DNA of 64,000 nt from Siphonodentalium dalli (GCA_032622095.1 CP136067.1:78642705-78706704); one strand, 5' to 3'; counted from the stretch's first letter, positions 48,788 to 60,104 are shown. Notes: generated by a model not told the origin, from the sequence alone. Program-made: numbers and translations.

Positions 48788-49479
48788 TTATATAATCAGT
48801 CTGAGTGAACCCAGTTATATAATTAGTCTGAGTGAACCCAGTTATATAATCAGCCTGAGTGAACCAAGTTATGTAATCAGTCTGTGTTAACCCAGTTATA
48901 TAATCAGTCTGAGTGAACCCAGTTATATAATCAGTCTGAGTGAACCCAGTTATATAATCAGTCTGGGTGAACCCAGTTATGTAATCAGTTTGGGTGAACC
49001 CAGTTATATAATCAGTCTGAGTGAACCCAGTTATATAATCAGTCTGTGTTAACCCAGTTATATAATCAGTCTGAGTGAACCCAGTTATATAATCCGTCTG
49101 TGTTAACCCAGTTATATAATCAGTCTGAGTGAACCCAGTTATATAATCAGCATGAGAGAACCCAGTTATATAATCAGTCTGAGTGAACCCAGTTATATAA
49201 TCATTCTGAGTGAACCCAGTTATATAACTAGTCTGAGTGAACCCAGTTATATAATCAGTCTGAGTGAACCCAGTTGTATAATCAGTCTAAGTGAACCCAG
49301 TTATATAATCAGTCTGAGTGAACCCAGTTATATAATCAGTCTGAGTTAACCCAGTTATATAATTAGTCTGAGTGAACCCAGTTATATAATCAGCCTGCGT
49401 GAACCCAGTTATATAATCAGTCTGAGTGAACCCAGTTATATAATCAGTCTGAGTGAACCCAGTTATATAATCCGTCTGC
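48788..49479. repeat. 27-bp minisatellite, about 25 units
   Basis: Units of TTATATAATCAGTCTGAGTG + AACCCAG recur with point differences (GAGTG/TGTTA, CAGTCT/CAGCCT/CCGTCT) from about 20 bp past the exon 2 splice donor. As 27 is a multiple of three, spurious open frames run through it on both strands (EPSYIISLS or GFTQTDYIT repeats). These are not proteins. Confidence 0.97.
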
Positions 49480-50789
49480 GTCTGAAACATTCCGATATCG
49501 TTCCTATTTACCGCGGCCTATATAGGGCTTTCCCACATTATGATGTCACCGCCCACGTTTCGCATTAAAAATACCAAGCGACTATACCTTCTGGATGGCT
49601 CCGACTGAGTCATATACCGCGATGTTTGATTGACTGACACAGACTTAATACCTTTAAATAGGATAACCTGTTATTATTGTTTTCAAACTCCATCTGAACG
49701 CGTGATCAATTATCTGGTTTCACTCACACTGTAACTTACTCAAATCGACTTGACTGAGACTGGTAGACTACGTTCACTAATTGGCATATTTGCTTGCCAA
49801 TATTTCTGGAAATTTGTCGCATTTGGCCACAATTTGCAAGATGATGAACAATCGAACGCGTATATATCAAAATGATACGTGAGTAGTAAGAGCTCGTTTA
49901 TCTCATTCGACGAAATACAGCTAATATCTTCCCAAATGGCTCTAATATCAGGTAAAATCAATTGCGCAAGAACAAATGACATTTCTCAGCTCTCATCCCA
50001 ATAACAACAAGCAACGGTACATAAGTTATCATTCTGGAGAATATTATTTAATAAATTTACATTTATCATATAATTAGCCCCTAAATCCGGACTCATATTT
50101 TTAGTATAAGACACACGTGTATTATCGACACGCGCAGTGACGTAAGAGCTTAACGCAGTGATGTCGATGTCAATGCCGGAACGTTATTAATTATAGGTTA
50201 TAATTATGATATTCAATTTGTGTTGGGTTATTTAGCGTTGACTGTGAGATAAACATGGGTGATAAGGGTGATTGAACAATTTTGTTAACACGAAAACACA
50301 TATTTAAAATGGAATTCTATTTTGTCTTGAATGTATCATTACTTCCTCGTTGGTTGTGATAAGGAGATCAATATTTTTTTTTTTAACTCCAGCCGTTTCG
50401 AGATAGTTTTTCCTTGCTAAAATGTGATTAATTGATAAAATTGATCTCAAATTCGTCGCAATTCTATAATGTATTAACCTCGTAAGTAAGTCCACTAAAT
50501 ATTATTCGAGCCTCGGCTGCCACGCTAAAGCTCGACTCGAATCCAATTTAGTGCACTCGATTAATAAATTTCGTATATAATTGCGACTCATTAGAGATCC
50601 TTTATTTATATATCGTAACAACTGCGACAATCTGCATTTGGTGTGATAACGACACTCAAATAAACCCGGATCGTACTCACAACAAACCCGGAACGTATCC
50701 ATGCACAAGAAGCGCACATGAAGCGCACAATAACGCTGGACCAATCCTATTGCAGATAGGTTAATATATACCTAAATACTCACATATAT

Positions 50790-51090
50790 ATATAGGTTCA
50801 TATTAGATTTATTTGATTCTGAAATATAGAACTTTACCCGTTATTCCGTTGAATGACGCGGGCCGCAGTGAACACACATTATAAAGAGCGTTCCTCTGGT
50901 AAGTCGTATTATCAGTCTAAAGAGCTTATTTTGAATTGAAATAAGCTATATACGGTCTTATTTTGAAAGACACATTTTACGCCCATATAGAGCGTATTTT
51001 TCCTCAAATAAGCTCTGTGTGCATGGGCTTAAAACGCGACATTCAAAGTAAGCCCGTATTGTGCTTATTTTCACGAGAACATGTTGAAAT
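50790..51090 (-). mobile_element. Family X repeat, copy 4
   Basis: On the - strand it reads ..AACATGTTCTCGTGAAAATA, AATACGCTCTATATGGGCG, GGAACGCTCTTTATAATGTG, TGTTCACTGCGGCCCGCG and GGAATAACGGG, collinear with the other copies and with 1925-2075. It lies in Hox2 intron 2, about 480 bp before exon 3. Confidence 0.75.
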
Positions 51091-51570
51091 ATTTAAGATA
51101 AATCTGGTTTCTGGTGGAAAATCTGCCCGGAGTGTCTGGTTCACTCTAACCATTAGTGTATAGCATGATTAATCCAACGTTTAAAGGCCGCCCCGCATCC
51201 ATTAAATCCACACGCATAGGATACTGATTGCCATGCACAGCTTGCTTGTGTTACCGGTATCACTGATTATTTGAGAAAATCTTGACCAAAAGCTAAATCC
51301 AATGCCGTTGGAAATTATTGCTTATAAATCTTACTATTTTACTTTTATTTGTTCCTTCCACTTTTTAAATGATGGGTATTTTGCTGCATATAATTGTGAA
51401 GCCAACTCTTGATTTCAGTTATTTTAAAATGTAATAGATAGTCCTACTGCATGATTATGTAAACTGCTCATGAAAATGGTGTCCAATTCAATTATAAAGT
51501 ATACAATTCACAATGTTTACAATCGAACTTTAAATACATGTTCTATAGACGATACCCTCATCATTTACAG

Positions 51571-53139
51571 GTCAAGGTCTGGTTTCAAAACCGCCGAATG
51601 AAATACAAACGACAAACAACGTCACAGCGACATAAAGCGGAACTGGACATTTCGTTGGGTGATTGTGCGTCTATTGCCTCTCTTAGTGACACGAACAGTA
51701 TGGAAGAGACTGACCATAGAACTTTGTTCCTCGACGATTCGATGGCCGGAGCAAAGAGCCATGTCAAAGAGGAATCGAGAGATGATTGTGATATAAATAA
51801 TCCCGTGGAAGATCGGGAAATATTCGACATGATCACGCTAGAAACTAAGAAGGTTGAACCCATTGAGACTGGCTGTGAGAATATGGACAAAACGTTGCTC
51901 GAGTTCGGTAGAACGAATTCTACTGCTCAAAATTCAGATTCGGGTTGTTCTGTAACATCAACACTGGAGAGTTCTATTCATTCACCCGGAAGTGCCCACA
52001 GTGCAAACAGTCCGTCTCCGGCTTCTACCTTTGCTGATTCTCAGGATAACGCTAAATCTCAGTTGTCTCGGAGCACAGACTCTCCCGGGGCTCATAATCT
52101 GAGCGACGAGGAACTCCGTGGTGGGGCAAACACCCCATCCGTGGCAACTAGCGAAGAGCGCCCAGATCTCAAGCTGTCTCCCACAAGTCACGTGGCAAAT
52201 ATGGGTGGAACTTCGCCGGCGAAATCTCCCACCACAGATGCGATACTCGCTGAGAAATCGGACCAGCAGGCGAACGATACTCGTTATTATTTAACTGAAA
52301 ACATATATGGTTCGAAATTAGGCAACATCATTTCACACAATGCCGCAATAATGAGACAAGAACCTGGACAAAGAATGAACAATGACTCAGACGATAAAGA
52401 CAGTTTGGCGTTCAGTGATGTGTCACCTGAATCACACATTCTAACTTCGAAAGACGAAAATGCAATGAAAGATGTTCGTGGCATACAACTACCGGTGAAA
52501 CATGAAATTTCGCATTACGGACCTAACCATGTCAACGAACAACACCAGTATGGTCTCAAAGACAGTGCGCAATATATTGGAAATTACGACTATGGCGTGT
52601 TCGGACACTTCAGTAATCCTAGTCGAAAAGTGAACATCCATAACGCTAACATGATGGAATCGTATGCGCGAGGTTGGTCAAATAACGCACGAGGGATGAG
52701 AGAAGAAGCAGACGAGCGTTCACTGGAAGTGTATGCCACAGCAGGATTTAATCAAAATTCTTTGAGTGTCTCAGAAAACCAGCAGGCATACGCCGAGAAC
52801 AAAATGAACAGTCACACAACATCAAGCGATGGAAGGTCGGACTTCTACGCTAGTCAGCACGCAGATGGGTTTCTGACAGAAGCCAGAGTATCTAGTGAGA
52901 ATGGCTTCTCGCAAAACATTTACGCCAACCCCAATAACACTGAGTACCCTGGAATTCATCAGGATGACGTTTTGAGCGGCGGCGATAACAGGAAGCCGAG
53001 GTGTAACACCGAGTACCAAGGCAATAGGCCATCCTATCAACCGTATGCCAATTATCCGGGGTATCATACAGAGGGGCAGAATTATTTCAGCGATTTCTAC
53101 AATGCTAGCCAAACTCTGCAGTTTCAGACACTGAATTAA
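51571..53139 (+). CDS. Hox2: Hox2 exon 3 (homeodomain 45-60 and C-terminus)
   Basis: Encodes residues 161-682. It opens VKVWFQNRRMKYKRQT, completing the homeodomain with Gln50 (residue 166) and Asn51 (167) that contact DNA bases. Position 56 is Tyr where vertebrate Hox2 has His. The long C-terminus is low in recognisable domains: acidic and Ser/Thr-rich to about residue 330 (for example STLESSIHSPGSAHSANSPS), then Asn/Tyr/Gln-rich, ending in an aromatic tail (NYPGYHTEGQNYFSDFYNAS). Such tails in Hox2 proteins are poorly conserved and act in transcriptional regulation. The frame is unbroken to TAA at 53137-53139. The ORF upstream of 51571 is intron; the acceptor TCATTTACAG fixes the exon start. 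Confidence 0.97.
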   Translation, partial: VKVWFQNRRMKYKRQTTSQRHKAELDISLGDCASIASLSDTNSMEETDHRTLFLDDSMAGAKSHVKEESRDDCDINNPVEDREIFDMITLETKKVEPIETGCENMDKTLLEFGRTNSTAQNSDSGCSVTSTLESSIHSPGSAHSANSPSPASTFADSQDNAKSQLSRSTDSPGAHNLSDEELRGGANTPSVATSEERPDLKLSPTSHVANMGGTSPAKSPTTDAILAEKSDQQANDTRYYLTENIYGSKLGNIISHNAAIMRQEPGQRMNNDSDDKDSLAFSDVSPESHILTSKDENAMKDVRGIQLPVKHEISHYGPNHVNEQHQYGLKDSAQYIGNYDYGVFGHFSNPSRKVNIHNANMMESYARGWSNNARGMREEADERSLEVYATAGFNQNSLSVSENQQAYAENKMNSHTTSSDGRSDFYASQHADGFLTEARVSSENGFSQNIYANPNNTEYPGIHQDDVLSGGDNRKPRCNTEYQGNRPSYQPYANYPGYHTEGQNYFSDFYNASQTLQFQTLN

Positions 53140-53362
53140 CCCTTGTGGTCTATGTTAACCCATAATAAGGTCTATATCAGCCATTCGTTAGTATGCGTTC
53201 ATGTGTTTTCATAGAGCATCGCATTATTTTGTAGGGTTGGATTCGGTAGTTTGTGTCAACGTTATGAATTCATAATACAGTCACATGTATAAGGATCGAG
53301 GCGCCCTAATATTTGTGGCACAATATCAATTTTCAACAAATTAAGTTATAAGTTCAAAAAAC

Positions 53363-53368
53363 AATAAA
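53363..53368 (+). terminator. Candidate poly(A) signal of Hox2
   Basis: AATAAA about 225 bp after the stop codon, in AT-rich sequence. It is the nearest canonical hexamer; a longer 3'UTR cannot be excluded. Confidence 0.4.
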
Positions 53369-53702
53369 CAATACATGTACAAACTTTCCTAAAAATCAAA
53401 ACTCAAGGGTTTCGGTTTTAATGGGCTTTCACGAGAATATTAGTTTCCACCAATGGGAGTATTTACGCTGCGATAAACACTTCGGTTTTATAGGTTTTCG
53501 GTGATTTTGTCGAACTTAATTAAAAGTGTTTTGTACTGTGAAATTTATATTTAAAGCTACATGGCGGTTGCACTCCAAAATACACCTATAGTAATATTCG
53601 ATTCTGAATTTGTCCCGGTATCGAAGTGGGTCGATAAACACCATTCTACGGGCATTATATGTCCCATAAAGACGCATTGAAGTAATACAAAATATACAAC
53701 TT

Positions 53703-54228
53703 TTAAAGATACGGGCGGCGTTGGCAGTTGGTATGCTGTTAAAATGTTCCGCTCCGTCAAAAACCGCCATAAACAGAAAGAATTGTAAATTATAGACCGA
53801 CTTTGTTCTTATACCAATCAGAAATATGACATAAACAGTATGTTATTGTCAAATGTTTTCCTTTGTTATGTAAACAAAAGCAAAAAACGTTACAAAATCT
53901 GGCTTTTGTTTAGATCCGATTATAGTAAACATAAAGAGCGTTATTTGTTAGTGTTTTCCTGATATGGATATGATAAAGAGCGTTTATATCATTTGTGTGT
54001 GATTAACCAATCGAATTGCGCTGCGTTATGTAAACAGAAGCAAAAGTTCTGTAACACGAGCAGGTTCTTGTTTACATACACCATCGTACGTCTCGACGAC
54101 AATATACTATTTACGCGCTGATTATGTTGGCATATGAAGAAAACTATATATATTTTAATATTCCTTCTGTTGATGGCTATTTGGACAAATATGAATATTT
54201 CTGAAACGAACGCCGCCTGTGCCTATAA
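53703..54228. mobile_element. TTAA-bounded MITE, copy 2
   Basis: Sister of 29277-29807 in the same orientation. It matches through AAAACCGCCATAAACAGAAA, CTTTGTTCTTATACCAATCA, TATGTAAACAAAAGCAAAAA and ATATATTTTAATATTCCTTC. The left end keeps TTAA and the right end has ATAA, so the target duplication has decayed by one base. It holds AACATAAAGAGCGTT and GATAAAGAGCGTT. With copy 1 it flanks Hox2. Confidence 0.85.
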
Positions 54229-55646
54229 CACGGTGTTTGTGTCCCAAAACAAACAACAGTCACGTGCACGGCATTGAGCAGAAAAGAGCGTTCCGTGTTA
54301 TTCTATTCCTTATATGGTAGAAATAGGTAGAAAGAGCGTTTGTTTAACTTCTGTGCAAAACAATTGAAATAGATGCAAAATGGCTGTGACTGTGGCCAGT
54401 ATTTTTTCAGAGCATATGAAGACGGTATATCAATACTTCGTGTATTTGTCAACCTATCTTATACGTCCTTCCAAATTACGTAGACAAATTTGGAAGCTTG
54501 AATGAGCCATGTCCGTTTAACGACATGTGCCTGAACTTATGCTTTAATTTGTTACATCCCGGCCCGGTTCCGGGGATCATAGTAGGTGGTTAAATATGTT
54601 AATAATTATATCTTAGTGATGCTTAAGTATTTAGAAAAATCGGGTCACAAATGGTAAGTTTAATCCCGGTAAAGACAATAATAAAGAGCGTTCACCTCAG
54701 TTACAGCCAAGAAATTAAAACAGCTGGGACATTGCTATTTGTTTTGGGGTATATATATGAAGACTGTAGGTATATTATGTATTTCTCTACACACCTTATA
54801 TATATACGTCCTTCTAAATTGCATGTAAACATAATTTGAAGGTTCCGACGAGCCATATCCGTTTAATATTTCCGCTAAAACGTTCTCACAATTTTCACGT
54901 CAACATGTATAATAAGTTATCTTCACGTGGTACGTACGTATTATATTATATACATAGTTATAGTCTGAATTTATATGTGTGGAATCAAACCTTTGGAATT
55001 ACATGTATGAAGAACTGTAATATGCGAAACGCTTAAGTGACACTCATGAGAACAATGGAATATATATTCACAGAACAGTGACGAATTATCATTGAATGAA
55101 TGGCTAATGAATACAATAAATATAGTCTTTGGTCGTTAATATCTTCAGACGTTACACAGATTAACTGAATCTGACTATAATATAGATTTAATAGTATTTG
55201 CGTCATATTCAACTTGTATACACGAACATATCGGACAGCATCGCATCAACTCAGTGCGAATGTATAGATGTAATGATTTCATCGTGCATAACCGAGAAAT
55301 CGGCATATCTGAATACAAAATTATATATTATAAAATATTAATTTATGTTCTAATTGCGATTTCTACGTTATACGAACAGTGACCAGTTGTCCAGAAATAG
55401 TTGTCTGGCGAGACCACGTGGGATTTCTTGTTTATTTTTATTGTTTCTTATGTGTCGTCCACAGAAGATAATCACATATTATTAGACGAGAGAATTTATG
55501 AGAAAAAATGCCAAACCCGGAACTAATTGCAACAGAATTTCTCTTTGATGGAATAAGTACATAAACAAATTATAAACAAAATACTAAAAATCAACAAGAG
55601 GGAAATTTGTGAAATAAATCTTGGAATTTTTTTTCTTCAAATCATC
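54229..55646. other. No gene recognised; AAAGAGCGTT cluster
   Basis: Non-coding. Three further AAAGAGCGTT motifs occur at about 54284, 54332 and 54682, just outside the MITE. CTTATATA..ACGTCCTTC(C/T)AAATT occurs at about 54458 and 54796, so a diverged duplication of about 340 bp is likely. Confidence 0.4.
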
Positions 55647-56085
55647 AATTTATGAATTTTCAGGGATGTATATAAAAAATCAAATTCATAAGTCCTTCCA
55701 TTTCATGTACATTTTGTATATCTTATTTTCCTGATTACAGAAGAGAAAACCTTTCCCAGATTGGTTCAGTATTTTCGAATTATATGCCTTCAAAAACGGA
55801 AGTTTATTTGATTTCGGAGCCACAATTTCTCAGAATGAGCCAAATTCTGAATTTTATGGACAAGTATTTAAAAAACAAATGCAAAATTAAGGGCTTGTTC
55901 GTTGTTTTAGTAATTTTCTCACTAGTGTATAACTAGATTAACACACAAAAATCAAGGATTAACAAGACAAAAATATTCTCAAACAAAATATGTGTTCCAT
56001 TGTAAATGAAATTGGAAGGACTTGTAAATTGGACACTTTTATTCATGTCCTGAAAATCCATAAATTTATGATTTGATAAATATTT
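55647..56085. mobile_element. Foldback-like inverted repeat
   Basis: The left arm (55647-55714: TTTATGAATTTTCAGGGATG.. to AAGTCCTTCCATTTCATGTA) mirrors the right arm (about 56001-56085: TGAAATTGGAAGGACTTGTA.. to CATGTCCTGAAAATCCATAAA). The spacer is about 290 bp with no coding. Target duplications are not evident. Confidence 0.65.
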
Positions 56086-57022
56086 ACAAACATATTTCAG
56101 AAAAGTCACCTATTGTCGTTTAAAAAAAAATTGCATAGTATGTTGTTTAAGATGGGTTTATGTACGTATTCATGCAAAGAAAAATATGTTTCAATTAATT
56201 ACGGGTAAAACCATAAATATACTGGATTATACCACGAAGGCAATGTGACTTAGTGCATGCTAGAGGTTAGAGGGGATAGGAATGATGCACAGCGCGAGCA
56301 CTGCACAATTATCCGCATGCATAGTGGAATCCTACGAAAGCGCATTAGGACCATCCGAAACACCACTGCACTGCACCACCAAATATACAAATATATAGAC
56401 AACTCGTTTTACAACTCGTTGTAACGACTTCCAACAACTCGTTATAACGACTTACAATGTGGAAAACATTTTCCCATTTGGCTCCCATAATGCAACAAAA
56501 TTCAAACTAAGATATAGAGTTATTCCCCTTTCATTGAAAATAATAGACTTTGCAGTGCAGTCCAGATGAAACTTAAGCACATAAAACACATCGGTACCTC
56601 AACAAAAACAACATGTTCACAGTTTATTACACCGGATAAGTTGATAATACAATGTTCTGAAGCTTCCCTTTTCAAATGGTATATAATATAGCATATATTA
56701 TATATAATGTGATCTGGGGGTTCGACAATTAAGTGGGCCTTTAAGTTAAACTTTGGCATCTAATGACTTTGATTGGTAATGCCAATGTAATAGTAATATT
56801 GTCATAACAATGGTTTCAGTGTGCAAAATCTCGTTATTTAATCATGAAAATAGGAACGAAATTGTTCTATTTTTACATTTACTAATTGATGATAGCTGTT
56901 TTACAACAGACTTCTTTAAAAAAAAGCCATATATATTATTTTGCCTTGCGCCCCCTTAACAGCGAATAATAGTGAGCGTTCCTGATAATGACCTGATCGC
57001 ATAATTCGGGGGAAGAAATGAC
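56086..57022. other. No gene recognised
   Basis: AT-rich. ACAACTCGTT occurs three times at about 56400-56445 with a GTAACGACTT / ATAACGACTT pair, a small local duplication. Confidence 0.35.
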
Positions 57023-57279
57023 TAAATAATATGTTTCCCGAATGGACTCCAAATTTATTCCAATATCATTATCATTATCGAGTATCATATATATTAATAT
57101 AGATAAAATATTGCAGAACTCTGGTCAAATCATGATTGTGTCCGCGAATCTAAATAATAGGTTTCCCGAATGGACTCCAAATTTATTCCAATATCATTAT
57201 CAGTATCCAGTATCATATATATTAATATAGATATAATATAGAAGAATTCTGGTCAAATCATGATTGTGTCCGCGAATCG
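57023..57279. repeat. Two tandem 128-bp copies
   Basis: TAAATAATA(T/G)GTTTCCCGA.. to ..ATTGTGTCCGCGAATC is duplicated head to tail (57023-57150, 57151-57279) with a few differences. Non-coding. Confidence 0.95.
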
Positions 57280-57404
57280 GGAATTTGGATGAGAGGTATG
57301 CCGGTGCCACTCGCAGCCACAAGACTTAGTGTTGTAGGATAAATCGTACAGATTGGCATAGTCTTTGTTATTCCTCTGTGTTTGCAATAGACACCTGGTC
57401 GACA

Positions 57405-57566
57405 TACAGTAATGCCCTAAGTAATCGACTGCTTAACCACAGCAGAATTATGGGTTACCGAGAGCTTACAGATGAATGGCAACAAGCCATATTTCCGACT
57501 AAATCCTGAAAAGTTACCCATAATTCTGCTGTGGTTAAGGGGTCGATTATTTAGAGCATTACTGTA
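57405..57566. mobile_element. TA-flanked MITE with 52-bp TIRs
   Basis: TA|CAGTAATGCCCTAAGTAATC.. at the left and ..GATTATTTAGAGCATTACTG|TA at the right. The arms 57407-57458 and 57513-57564 match at 47 of 52 positions, around a 54-bp centre. TA target and TIR style fit a Tc1/mariner-type non-autonomous element. No coding. Confidence 0.92.
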
Positions 57567-59195
57567 ACATTAATTGTTTCAACTGATATGAGTGTAGGTA
57601 TTGTGATATCTTTTTTTTCTGTCTGCTCAAAATGTTATTAAGTTATTTATTTATAAGGCACGTTGTCATCACATTATGTTTGTGTATATGTATCGAAAAT
57701 TGACATTAAATTTATACAGCAACTAATGAAATCGATCAGTTTGTACTAGTTTGTTTTGCCCAGCACCAGATAACTATATATATGTGATCATGCATCTTGT
57801 TCAGCGGCTGAATCTTTTGCGAAAACCTCTTGTTTAAAGAGTGCGATGTTTTCGCAAAAAATGTAACGAACAACCATGCAGGGACGTTGTAAGATGGACT
57901 TTGTTAGAGGGTATATACCCACCAGTGAATGTACAACTACATCCCCTCCATTAAAGGAACTCAAATTCCCAAATATCGTAAATTTCATTTTCACCATCCA
58001 CTTGGACCAACTGAATCACTTCAACTGTTGAACATTTCATCCTAGAACCCCTATGGAAAGTAAATCTTCCAAGTGAGTTGAAATTTTGACTGAAAAATGA
58101 AAATATATGAGTCAACACCAACTATATATTAGTTGTACAGCTACTGTTAAACTACTCAAAGAATCTCAACTGATTGTTTGTCTGACATAGCCAAGTGCTG
58201 TTGATTCAGGTATGAATTTTACAGTATCAGATAAATCTAAAAAAAAAAACTCTATTAAGAGTCTATTTATTGTCACGTGCTGACGGATTGGCTATACTTT
58301 CCCTGTTTGAGATGATAATCTCTATCACTTCAATATTTTTTTCCCGGTGAATATATGCTCAGTTTTTATATATCATATACGAATGTCATACAAGCAGTTT
58401 TTTAAGTTGAGAACCCACGACTCAAGTGACCCTATATCCAGTCTAGATATATAGACTGCTATTTCTTGATAGAAAGGCTAAATTTCTATCACCCTTTATC
58501 CAAAGATTATTAGTTTTAGCTCATATTCAGTGGTATTATGATTATGCATTTTGTTCGTGATATAGTGCGCTAACATTGAATAGAAAGGGTAAGCTGAAAA
58601 AAATCTCAAACCAGATTAATCAGTTTTGTCTTTGGTTATATATACATAGTCGTGCTAAAATTGATATCCAGAACATGCACCACAAACTGAATATGCTTAC
58701 ACTTGAGCAGCATGTATATAAATCAAAGAAACCTGCTGTTGGTGAAGAACGCTGATGACTAGATAGATAAAAAGATGCTCCTGAATATATATGCGAACTC
58801 TTCCCTGTAACGTTAGCTCCCACTGCATTTCCCGTGCACTGTAGCTTTACAGTTTTTCCAGTTTCCATTGCTATGAAACGAGACCAATGCAACAGCAGCA
58901 CACACGCCATCATGTACATATAGATCAATTTTGGCTCGGAAAAAATAGTTTCTATTTTACATGCAGGAATAGAATTGTATGATGATTTCTCTGACATAAT
59001 TCATCCAAACTATCATACTAAAGTTTGTAGAAAATCCGAAATTTTGGGTCTGGTATTTAGTTTTAACTTATTATCCCAAAGGAAGTGTATTGTGCTGTTC
59101 CAATATAATCCGTTATGTGTCATAGTCCTAACTCATCATGTTCAGACTGATATACGCTTCCCAACTCTCGGCGAAAGGGCTTCCTTTTGAAGGAT
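57567..59195. other. No gene recognised
   Basis: Short frames only, including a - strand 125-codon frame (58997-58620) without domain landmarks. A small palindrome CAGTCTAGATATATAGACTG lies at about 58439. Confidence 0.35.
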
Positions 59196-59411
59196 GTCCC
59201 GGTAGCCGAGGTGGTTTGGTCGTGGATAATATTATCGCACACTGGGGTAGAGGAGGTTGGCACGGGTTCGAACCCCGACATTGTCGAAAATCAGGACCGA
59301 TTTTCAAGCTTGATCTGCATGAGTTGAGATCAGTATGCTATTCCGATCGAAACATGACCATTTAGATAAGAAACATGACCATTTAGATAAGAAACATGAC
59401 CATTTAGATAA
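59196..59411 (+). repeat. tRNA-headed SINE with 21-bp tail repeats
   Basis: GTCCCGGTAGCCGAGGTGGT carries an A-box-like word and GGTTCGAACCC (59265-59275) is a perfect B box about 60 bp on, so the head derives from a tRNA gene (RNA polymerase III promoter). The body runs on for about 70 bp and ends in three exact 21-bp units, GAAACATGACCATTTAGATA + A, at 59349-59411. Short tail repeats are typical of SINEs. Confidence 0.75.
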
Positions 59412-60104
59412 GAAATCATAATTTCTCGCGCTCACTGAATCAAGCTCATTTCAAGCAATGGACACTCGTACTCGAGACACTCGACATTGGTGTATATATT
59501 AATTGTTGTATTTGTACCCACCCATGGGTATCTAAATATACCTTTAACATGGACAATCATCACTTTTATCACTCAATTGTTTGCAGTTATTGCAAGAGGT
59601 GGGATTCTGCATTGGGTGCGTTCTTCCTTTCAAGTGACCGGATTCCATTGGGTCCATTGGTCAGAATATTATATAAAGCAAACAACTGTGAGTTTGGACA
59701 CAATGAGGTATCAGCTTGTTTGAAAAATAGTATATTATATGCTCGTAGGTAGTTGCCAAAATAATATGTAATATATCATTTTATTATATGATCCTATCCT
59801 TATTCCATATACATCTCAAAATACTATGGCTTCCAATATATTACCATTTTCCTCGTTTCTGGTCGTGTTTTAGAACGCTTCGGCCATTTTCAATGGGTGA
59901 TACTCATCAACTCGAAACCACGCGATTTCCCATCGTGTTGTGAAGTTAAACAGCATTTTTATGTTGATAATTTACCATAGGTTGTAAACACGTGGCTATT
60001 GAAAACGCGGGTATATATATGTAAGTCAAGTATAACGTCTCTTCAACGATTTCGTCTTTCAATGTGCACAATTCAAATATGTCGATAATTCATACCCTGT
60101 TACC

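Larger units (their letters stand above)
48769..51570 (+). other. Hox2: Hox2 intron 2, interrupting the homeobox
   Basis: 2.8-kb intron between homeodomain codons 44 and 45, ending in TCATTTACAG. The same position is interrupted in proboscipedia of insects and several other homeobox genes, so it may be ancient. It begins with a minisatellite and holds a family-X copy at 50790-51090. The rest (49480-50789) shows no gene. Confidence 0.95.

Noticed and set aside
48788-49479. Resemblance of the regularly spaced 27-bp array to a CRISPR array
   Set aside because: There are no unique spacers, only contiguous repeat units, and the context is a eukaryotic intron.
49152-49490. Long open frames on both strands made of 9-residue repeats
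   Set aside because: They are a by-product of the 27-bp intronic minisatellite, whose period is a multiple of three. They lie wholly inside Hox2 intron 2.
51585-53112. Several antisense open frames across Hox2 exon 3
   Set aside because: They are reverse-strand shadows of the coding exon, with no independent landmarks.
34000-54000. A second homeobox gene in the window
   Set aside because: No other WFQNRR or ELEKEF-type coding stretch was found in either strand; only one homeobox, split over exons 2 and 3, is present.
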